A stretch of 64,000 nt of DNA from Tepidiforma sp. (GTDB taxonomy: Bacteria; Chloroflexota; Dehalococcoidia; Tepidiformales; Tepidiformaceae). Below, piece after piece: positions 58,518-64,000 of the stretch (positions are counted from its first letter, which is position 1; each line of letters starts with the position of its first letter). A program made the translations under genes and the position numbers. The notes under the pieces were generated by a model. It made no database searches. It saw only the letters and a list, made by a program, of their open reading frames with translations, and had not been told where the DNA came from. Location: positions 879,444-943,443 of the forward strand of contig NZ_BPIG01000001.1 in NCBI RefSeq assembly GCF_026003995.1, given 5' to 3'.

Positions 58518-59318
58518 TCAGCGGAGGTCGCGGCGGCGGAAGACGGCGATGCCGGCGGCGACGGGGAGCGCCGCGAGGGCGAGCGCCGGGACGACGGCCT
58601 CCCACCGCGGGCCGAAGGCGAGGAGATTCCGCTCCAGGTACCAGTGCCAGGGGTTGAGGTTGCGGACCCACGCCGGGGCGCCGGCAGCGGCGAGCAGCCC
58701 CTGCGCGAGGAAGCCGCCGGCAGCGAGCACCGTGCCCGCGGCGAGGCCGGGGCCGCGGCGGCCGGCGATGGCGCCGCCGGCGAACGCGACCGAGGCGTGC
58801 AGGGACGCGAGGCCGAAGAGGCCGGCGAACGCCACGCCGAGGCCGCCGGCGTCGACGCCCTCGAGCGCGGAAAACGGCAGCGCCATGAGGACGAGCGTGA
58901 CGGCGGCGAAGAGGGTGAGCGCCGCAAGGAGGACAAGGAGGGCGAGGAAGCGCTGGAAGGCAACCGCCGCGCGGGAGACGGGGTTGGCGAGGATGAGTTC
59001 GAGCGTCCCATCCTCTTCGCTGCCGCCGACGAGGCCGGCGCCCCCGGCGATGCCGTAGATGACGAGCAGCACCGTGAGGAGCGAGGAGAAGAGCCGCGCC
59101 CAGAGGTAGCCGGGGGCGGAGCTGAGCGACACGCCGTCCTCCATGCCGAACATGGCGCGGAGGGCCTCGGGCATCTGCTGGACGAGCTCGTCGAAGTCTT
59201 GCTGGCCCCGAACGGTGGGGTAGAAGGCGAGCGTGAAGAGGTTGAGGACGGCAAGGCCGAGCATCCACCAGAGGAGGGCGTTGCGGCGGTCGCGGAGGGC
59301 GCGGCGGAGGATGGTCAC
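58518..59318 (-). CDS. ABC-2 type transporter permease
   Basis: 266-residue permease with six or seven hydrophobic segments. N-terminal RALRDRRNALLWWMLGLAVLN gives the first helix (~5-25). A large outside loop (PTVRGQQDFDELVQQMPEALRAMFGMEDG) follows, then VVGGSEEDGTLELILANPVSRAAVA-type EEDGTLE, the ABC-2 coupling feature. It forms the transmembrane part of an exporter with the ATP-binding protein encoded immediately upstream, whose stop it overlaps by 4 bases. Substrate unknown (drug, lipid or polysaccharide). Confidence 0.87.
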   Translation of the reverse strand: MTILRRALRDRRNALLWWMLGLAVLNLFTLAFYPTVRGQQDFDELVQQMPEALRAMFGMEDGVSLSSAPGYLWARLFSSLLTVLLVIYGIAGGAGLVGGSEEDGTLELILANPVSRAAVAFQRFLALLVLLAALTLFAAVTLVLMALPFSALEGVDAGGLGVAFAGLFGLASLHASVAFAGGAIAGRRGPGLAAGTVLAAGGFLAQGLLAAAGAPAWVRNLNPWHWYLERNLLAFGPRWEAVVPALALAALPVAAGIAVFRRRDLR

Positions 59319-60217
59319 GTTTCGTCGCTCGCGTCGTAGTACTCGAGGAAAAGGTCTTCGAGGTCCTGGCCAGGGGTGTAGATGCGTTCGACCGTGAGCG
59401 CGGCGGCGGCCTTGATGACGGCATCCACGGTGCCTTCGACGACGAGCTGGACGCCGCCGTCGTGGTAGGCGACCGAACGAACGCCGGAGACGGCTTCGAA
59501 CAGGCCGCGGGGGACGGGACCGGCGGTGAAGATGTCGATGCGCTGGCGGGCCTTGCGGCGGAGGTCGTCGATCGACGCGAGGGTGACGAGGCGGCCTTTG
59601 CGCAGGATGCCGACGCGAGAGGCGAGCGCTTCGACCTCTGGGAGGACGTGGGAGGACAGGAAGACGGTGGCGCCGCGGGCCACTTCTTCGCGGATGAGGC
59701 GGTGGAACTCCTGCTGGAGGAGCGGGTCGAGGCCGGAGGTGGGCCCATCGAGGATGAGCAGGTCGGGGCGGTGCATGAACGCCTGCACGATGCCGACCTT
59801 CCGGCGGTTCCCGGTGCTGAGGTCGCCGAGGGGGCGCGCCGGGTCGAGGGCGAAGCGTTCAAGGAGGCTGGCGGTGAACTGCCGGTCGCAGCCGCCGCGG
59901 AGCGCGCCGAAGAACTCGATGACGTCGCAGGCGGTGTAGCGGGGGTCGAGGGCGAGGTCAGCCGGGAGGTAGCCGATGCGGCGGCGGATAGCGGGGTCTG
60001 CGCCGGGACGCCCGAAGACAGCAGCGGCACCAGCCGTCGGGTTGAGGAAGCCGAGGAGGAGGCGGATGGTTGTTGTTTTGCCGGCGCCGTTGGGGCCGAG
60101 AAAACCAAAGACCTCGCCGCGTTCCACGGCGAGGTCGAGGGAATCGACGGCGGTGAGCCGGCCGAAGCGCTTGGTGAGGCCGCGCGTTGCGATTGGGGGC
60201 GCGGCTGCGGGCGTCAT
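59315..60217 (-). CDS. ABC transporter ATP-binding protein
   Basis: 300-residue ATPase of the CcmA/drug exporter type. Walker A is GPNGAGKTTT (41-50), the Q-loop lies near 88, the signature is LSTGNRRKVGIVQAFM (near 134-149), Walker B is LLILDGPTSGLD, and the H-loop is FLSSHVLPEVEALA. A C-terminal ~80-residue domain is usual for this group. It works with the permease encoded downstream. It starts 4 bases inside the acyl-CoA dehydrogenase stop, so all three are one operon. Confidence 0.91.
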   Translation of the reverse strand: MTPAAAPPIATRGLTKRFGRLTAVDSLDLAVERGEVFGFLGPNGAGKTTTIRLLLGFLNPTAGAAAVFGRPGADPAIRRRIGYLPADLALDPRYTACDVIEFFGALRGGCDRQFTASLLERFALDPARPLGDLSTGNRRKVGIVQAFMHRPDLLILDGPTSGLDPLLQQEFHRLIREEVARGATVFLSSHVLPEVEALASRVGILRKGRLVTLASIDDLRRKARQRIDIFTAGPVPRGLFEAVSGVRSVAYHDGGVQLVVEGTVDAVIKAAAALTVERIYTPGQDLEDLFLEYYDASDET

Positions 60218-61365
60218 TCGCGCGGCAGCCCCAGCCCGCGGGTGGCGATGACGGTGCGCTGGATTTCGGAGGTGCCGCCTTCGATGGTATTGGCGACGCT
60301 CCGGAGGAGGAGGTACTGGTAGCGGAGGGCTTTCGCGCCGGGGCGGGCCGCCTGCCCTTCCATGCCGAAGATTTGGACGGCGGTGGCGGCGATGCGCTGC
60401 TGGAGTTCGGCGCCGAAGAGCTTCGCCATCTGGGCCTCACGGTTCGGGGCGATGCCCGTTTTCTCCTGCTGGGAGGCGATGTAGTAGGCCATGTTGCGGA
60501 GGAGCTGGACGCCGATCGCGTGCTCGGCCATGCGGTGGCGGATGGCGTCGGGGGTTCGGCCGCGGCGCTCCTTCAGGTAAGCGACGAGGTCATCGACCGT
60601 GCGGCGGGCGTTGGAGGTGGCGCCGATGGAGGAGCGCTCGAAATCGAGGCCCACGGCGACGTTGTACCAGCCGCGGTTCTCTTCGCCGATGAGCTGGCTG
60701 GCGGGGACGCGGACGTCCTCGAAGTAGACCTCGTTGAACTCGTGGGTGCCGGCCATGTTGACGAGCGGCCGGACGGTGATGCCGGGGCTGTCCATCTTCA
60801 CGGCGAAGGTGGAGATGCCCTTGTGCTTGGGGGCGTTGGGGTCGGTGCGGGCAGCGAGCCAGCCCCAGTCGGCGTAATGGCCGAAGGTGGTCCAGATTTT
60901 CTGGCCGTTGATGATGTAGTCGTCGCCGTCGCGGACAGCGCGGGTCTGCATGGCGGCGAGGTCGGAGCCGGCACCGGGCTCGGAGTAGAGCGTGCACCAG
61001 AGGTCGGTGCCGTCGGCGATGCGGGTGAGGTAGCGGGCCTTTTGCTCTTCGGTGCCATAGAGCATGACGACGGGGCCGACCCAGGCGACGCCCATGTTCA
61101 CAGTGCCGGGCACGCCGTGATAGGCCATCTGCTCGTTGAAGAGCATCTGCTGCATGGGCGAGGCGCCGAGGCCGCCGTACTCCTTCGGCCAGGGGAGGGC
61201 GAGCCAACGCTTCGCGGCGAGCCGCTTCATGATGTCGCGTTCGATGGCGAGGCGGTCTTCGAGGGAGTCGAACTCTTTGTCCCAGCCGGCCGGGAGGCCG
61301 TGTTCGATGAAATCGATGACTTCAGCCTGGAAGGCCTGCTGTTCGGGGGTGAGGCGGAAATCCAT
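60214..61365 (-). CDS. acyl-CoA dehydrogenase
   Basis: 383-residue FAD acyl-CoA dehydrogenase. Typical segments are PWPKEYGGLGASPMQQMLFNEQM (~58-80), LWCTLYSEPGAGSDLAAMQTRA (~126-147, the FAD/substrate loop), VINGQKIWTTFGHYADWG, and the C-terminal VANTIEGGTSEIQRTVIATRGLGLPRE. The TIEGG-T-SEIQ region normally precedes the catalytic-base position of short-branched members. The substrate chain length is unknown. First gene of an operon with the ABC-2 genes; GGAG lies in the leader. Confidence 0.92.
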   Translation of the reverse strand: MDFRLTPEQQAFQAEVIDFIEHGLPAGWDKEFDSLEDRLAIERDIMKRLAAKRWLALPWPKEYGGLGASPMQQMLFNEQMAYHGVPGTVNMGVAWVGPVVMLYGTEEQKARYLTRIADGTDLWCTLYSEPGAGSDLAAMQTRAVRDGDDYIINGQKIWTTFGHYADWGWLAARTDPNAPKHKGISTFAVKMDSPGITVRPLVNMAGTHEFNEVYFEDVRVPASQLIGEENRGWYNVAVGLDFERSSIGATSNARRTVDDLVAYLKERRGRTPDAIRHRMAEHAIGVQLLRNMAYYIASQQEKTGIAPNREAQMAKLFGAELQQRIAATAVQIFGMEGQAARPGAKALRYQYLLLRSVANTIEGGTSEIQRTVIATRGLGLPRE

Positions 61366-61453
61366 GTGCAGGGGCTCCAGCCGCAGTTGCGGCCGGGGAT
61401 AGTGTAGCGGGGCGGCGGGGTGGAGCGAGGGGCCCGGGGCCGCAGCAGTGGCC

Positions 61454-61459
61454 TATACT
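61454..61459 (+). promoter_or_regulatory. -10 element for leaderless polA
   Basis: TATACT ends 6 bases before the polA GTG, the best-scoring of the leaderless set, with the same hexamer as argF. Confidence 0.55.
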
Positions 61460-61465
61460 GGGCGG

Positions 61466-64000
61466 GTGCCCGGGAGAACGGACGGCAAACCCCGCCTCGT
61501 CGTGCTGGATTCGCACGGCATCCTCTACCGCGCGTTCTTCGCATTCGCGAACACGGAACACCCGCTGATGACCTCGAAGGGGGAGCTGACCTTCGCGGTG
61601 CACGGCTATGCGGAGACGCTGATCCGGGTGTTGGACGTGCTGCGGCCGACGCACATCTGCGCGGCGTGGGATGCGGGCGGGAAGACGTTCCGGCACGAGG
61701 AGCTCGAGGCGTACAAGGCGACCCGGCGGGAGACGCCGCCAGAGCTGCTCCGGCAGATGGCCAAAGTGCGGGAGCTGCTGGAGGCGTTCGGCATCCCGAT
61801 TTTCGAGGTCCCGGGGTACGAAGCCGATGACGTCGCCGGGACGATCGCGGTCGCGGCGGCGAAGCAGGGCATCGAGACGTACATCGCCACGCTCGATACG
61901 GACCTCGTGCAGCTGGTGGGGCCGAAAATCAAGCTCTTCATGTTCCGGCCGTTCCAGCGGGATTCGGTGGAGTACGACGAGGCGAAGGCGGCCGAGCGGT
62001 GGGGCTTCAGCCCGAAGTACATGGTCGATTTCAAGGCGCTCAAGGGCGACACGAGCGACAACATCGAGGGCATCCGGGGCATCGGCGAGAAGACGGCGGG
62101 GGACCTCATCCGGCAGTTCGGGCCGCTGGAGAAGATTTACGAGAACATCGAGCTGGTCCGCGGCGCGCTGAAGCAGAAGCTCATCGACGGGCGGGAGATC
62201 GCCTTCCGGAACAAGGAGCTGGTGACCATCCGGACGGACGTGCCGCTCGAGTTCGACCTCGAGCAGTGCCGGGTGCGGGATTTCGACCGGGAGCGGGTCG
62301 CGGCGCTCTTCCGGGAGCTGGAGTTCCGGGTGCTGGCGCGGCGGCTGGACGAGGTGCTCGGCGCACGGAAAGGCGTGCCGGTCACGGATTCGGTGGAGAC
62401 GGCCTACCGGACGGCCGCGAGCCGGGAGGAGCTGGAGTCACTGGCGACGGAGCTGCGCTCGGCAGGCGGCTTCGCGCTGGCGGGCATCACGACGACGGGC
62501 GACTCGAGCCACCCGATGCTGCTCGGGCTGGCGTTCGCAACCGCGCCGGGCCGGGCGTGGTACGTGCCGGTGGGCCACGCGCCGCGGATGGACGACGAAG
62601 CGCCCCAGGCCCGGCTGGAGGACGTGCGCGAGGTGCTCGGGCCGCTGCTGGCGGACGAGGCGCTCGAGAAGACGGCGTACGGCACGAAGTACCTGCTTCA
62701 CCTGCTCGACCGCGCCGGGATGACGCTGGCGGGGTACCGGTTCGACGTCGCCATCGCGGCGTTCCTGCTCGGCGAGACCTCGTCGACGCTGAACGCGCTG
62801 GTCAACGAACGGATGGGCGTCGAGCTGATTTCGCTCGAGACGCTCACCGGCACGGGGCGCTCCGCGACGATGCTGGGACAGGCGAGCATCGAGACGGTGC
62901 TGCCCTACGCCTGCCAGCAGGCGGATTACGCCCTGCGGATGCGGGAGCCGCTGGCCGAGCAGCTCCGGGAGCGGGGGCAGTGGGCGCTCTTCGCGGAGAT
63001 GGAGATGCCGCTCATCGCCGTGCTCTACCGGATGGAGAAGGCGGGCATGGCGGTCGACCTGACGGTACTGCGGGAGGCGTCTCGGCAGCTCGGCGAAGAG
63101 GCGGCGAAGGCGGAGCGGGAGATTTACGCCATCGTCGGGCACGAGTTCAACATCGGGAGCCCGAAGCAGCTGAGCGACGTGCTGTTCGGCGAGCTCGGCC
63201 TGCCGAAGACGCGGAAGACGACGCAGGGGTACAGCACGGACCAGCGGTCGCTCGAATCGCTGCGGCCGCTGACGCCGGTCATCGACCTGATCTTCCAGTA
63301 CCGGGAACTGACGAAGCTGAAATCGACGTACGCCGATGCGCTGCCGGCGGCGGTGGCGGAGGATGGCCGGATCCATACGGACTTCCAGCAGACGGTGGCG
63401 GCGACGGGCCGGCTGAGCTCGGTGAACCCGAACCTGCAGAACATCCCGGTGCGGACGGACACGGGCCGGGCGATCCGGCGGGCGTTCATCGCGAGCGGGT
63501 TCGATGACCCGTGGCTCGTGGGGGCGGACTACTCGCAAATCGAGCTGCGGATCCTGGCGCACATCACGGGCGACGAGGGGCTCATCCAGGCGTTCCTCGC
63601 CGACCAGGACATCCACCGGGCGACGGCGGCGACGGTCTACGGGGTGGACCCCTCCGAGGTCACGCGGCAGATGCGGGACACCGCGAAGATGGTGAACTTC
63701 GGCATCGCCTACGGAATGGGCGAGTTCGGGCTCGCGAGCCGGACGGGGATGACGCGGGAAGAGGCGGAGGCGTTCATCCAGTCGTACTACCGGAACTTCC
63801 CGGGGATTGCGCGGTGGCAGGAGGAGACGCTGGCGTTCACGCGGGAGCACGGCTACGCAGAGACGCTGTTCGGGCGGCGGCGGTACCTGCCGGCCATCAG
63901 GAGTTCGAACTTCCAGGTGCGGTCGGCGGCGGAGCGGGAAGCGATCAACATGCCGATCCAGGGGACGGCGGCGGACATCATCAAGGTGGCGATGATCCGG
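61466..64000 (+). CDS. polA: DNA polymerase I, partial at the 3' edge
   Basis: 845 codons seen, reaching the window end without a stop. The 5'-3' exonuclease domain (~1-290) includes DSHGILYRAFFAF, YEADDVAGTIA and GDTSDNIEGIRGIGEKTA. The 3'-5' exonuclease region (~320-490) lacks the D-x-E motif: FALAGITTTGD stands where it should be, as in Taq-type enzymes. The polymerase domain contains STDQRSL, RLSSVNPNLQNIPVR (motif A lead), GADYSQIELRILAHITGD (motif A), RDTAKMVNFGIAYGMGEFGLA (motif B) and, at the very end, NMPIQGTAADIIKVAM. Start GTG 61466 follows TATACT by 6 bases. Confidence 0.96.
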   Translation, partial: MPGRTDGKPRLVVLDSHGILYRAFFAFANTEHPLMTSKGELTFAVHGYAETLIRVLDVLRPTHICAAWDAGGKTFRHEELEAYKATRRETPPELLRQMAKVRELLEAFGIPIFEVPGYEADDVAGTIAVAAAKQGIETYIATLDTDLVQLVGPKIKLFMFRPFQRDSVEYDEAKAAERWGFSPKYMVDFKALKGDTSDNIEGIRGIGEKTAGDLIRQFGPLEKIYENIELVRGALKQKLIDGREIAFRNKELVTIRTDVPLEFDLEQCRVRDFDRERVAALFRELEFRVLARRLDEVLGARKGVPVTDSVETAYRTAASREELESLATELRSAGGFALAGITTTGDSSHPMLLGLAFATAPGRAWYVPVGHAPRMDDEAPQARLEDVREVLGPLLADEALEKTAYGTKYLLHLLDRAGMTLAGYRFDVAIAAFLLGETSSTLNALVNERMGVELISLETLTGTGRSATMLGQASIETVLPYACQQADYALRMREPLAEQLRERGQWALFAEMEMPLIAVLYRMEKAGMAVDLTVLREASRQLGEEAAKAEREIYAIVGHEFNIGSPKQLSDVLFGELGLPKTRKTTQGYSTDQRSLESLRPLTPVIDLIFQYRELTKLKSTYADALPAAVAEDGRIHTDFQQTVAATGRLSSVNPNLQNIPVRTDTGRAIRRAFIASGFDDPWLVGADYSQIELRILAHITGDEGLIQAFLADQDIHRATAATVYGVDPSEVTRQMRDTAKMVNFGIAYGMGEFGLASRTGMTREEAEAFIQSYYRNFPGIARWQEETLAFTREHGYAETLFGRRRYLPAIRSSNFQVRSAAEREAINMPIQGTAADIIKVAMIR

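Overview
The window is very GC-rich (roughly 70% by eye), densely packed, and split into short operons on both strands. The gene set is that of a free-living bacterium: purine synthesis, PDH complex, type II fatty acid synthesis, nusA-infB-rbfA-truB, cdaA-ybbR, rnpB and polA. I see no phage, transposase, CRISPR or resistance island. Many GTG starts, several small zinc-ribbon proteins, a polA whose proofreading motif appears lost, and the acyl-CoA gene content fit a thermophilic Chloroflexota of the Dehalococcoidia/Tepidiforma type. That placement is inference; no marker in the window proves it.

Layout. 1-4.5 kb: purine operon purD(partial)-purB-membrane protein-purC-purS, ending in a cobalamin-binding-protein-like gene. 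4.5-8 kb: an AAA ATPase and a HEAT-repeat/Nudix/GNAT operon on the minus strand. 8-14 kb: minus-strand cdaA-ybbR-der-plsY-gpsA (c-di-AMP synthesis, ribosome assembly, phospholipid synthesis) and argF. 14-16.5 kb: a zinc-ribbon gene, tRNA-Trp/Leu/Cys, an SCP2-type thiolase with its DUF35 partner, and tRNA-Pro. 16.5-22 kb: two MFS transporters, exonuclease III, a 7-bp tandem repeat, an uncharacterised membrane protein and an amidohydrolase. 22-28.5 kb: priA and fabD-fabF-fabF-acpP, the second fabF carrying a frameshift. 28.5-35 kb: iscS, then nusA-ylxR-infB-rbfA-truB behind an attenuator-like leader, and a small DUF5679 protein. 35-39.5 kb: phosphatase, aldo/keto reductase, class III aminotransferase, methyltransferase. 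39.5-44.2 kb: lpdA-pdhA-pdhB-pdhC. 44-52.6 kb: thioesterase, RNHCP protein, GNAT, a MoxR-like ATPase with a long structured leader, mobA/yqeC, an ACT-domain protein, an M20 peptidase, a tyrosine phosphatase and a PAS protein. 52.7-64 kb: SDR, DAHP synthase, a badly frame-broken thioredoxin-TPR gene, rnpB, a CoA-transferase pair, a FlgM-like protein, an ABC-2 exporter, an acyl-CoA dehydrogenase and the 5' part of polA.

The strongest cross-window signal is regulatory. At 13 genes a -10-like hexamer ends exactly 6 or 7 bases before the start codon, the geometry of leaderless transcripts. Genes with longer leaders more often show a Shine-Dalgarno sequence. Other points worth checking are the fabF frameshift, the cluster of indels in the thioredoxin gene, the nusA leader without rimP, the structured leader at 47.4-47.6 kb, the heptamer array beside an MFS promoter, and key-motif substitutions in ArgF and CdaA. 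I did not find a defence system or a clearly new multi-gene system.
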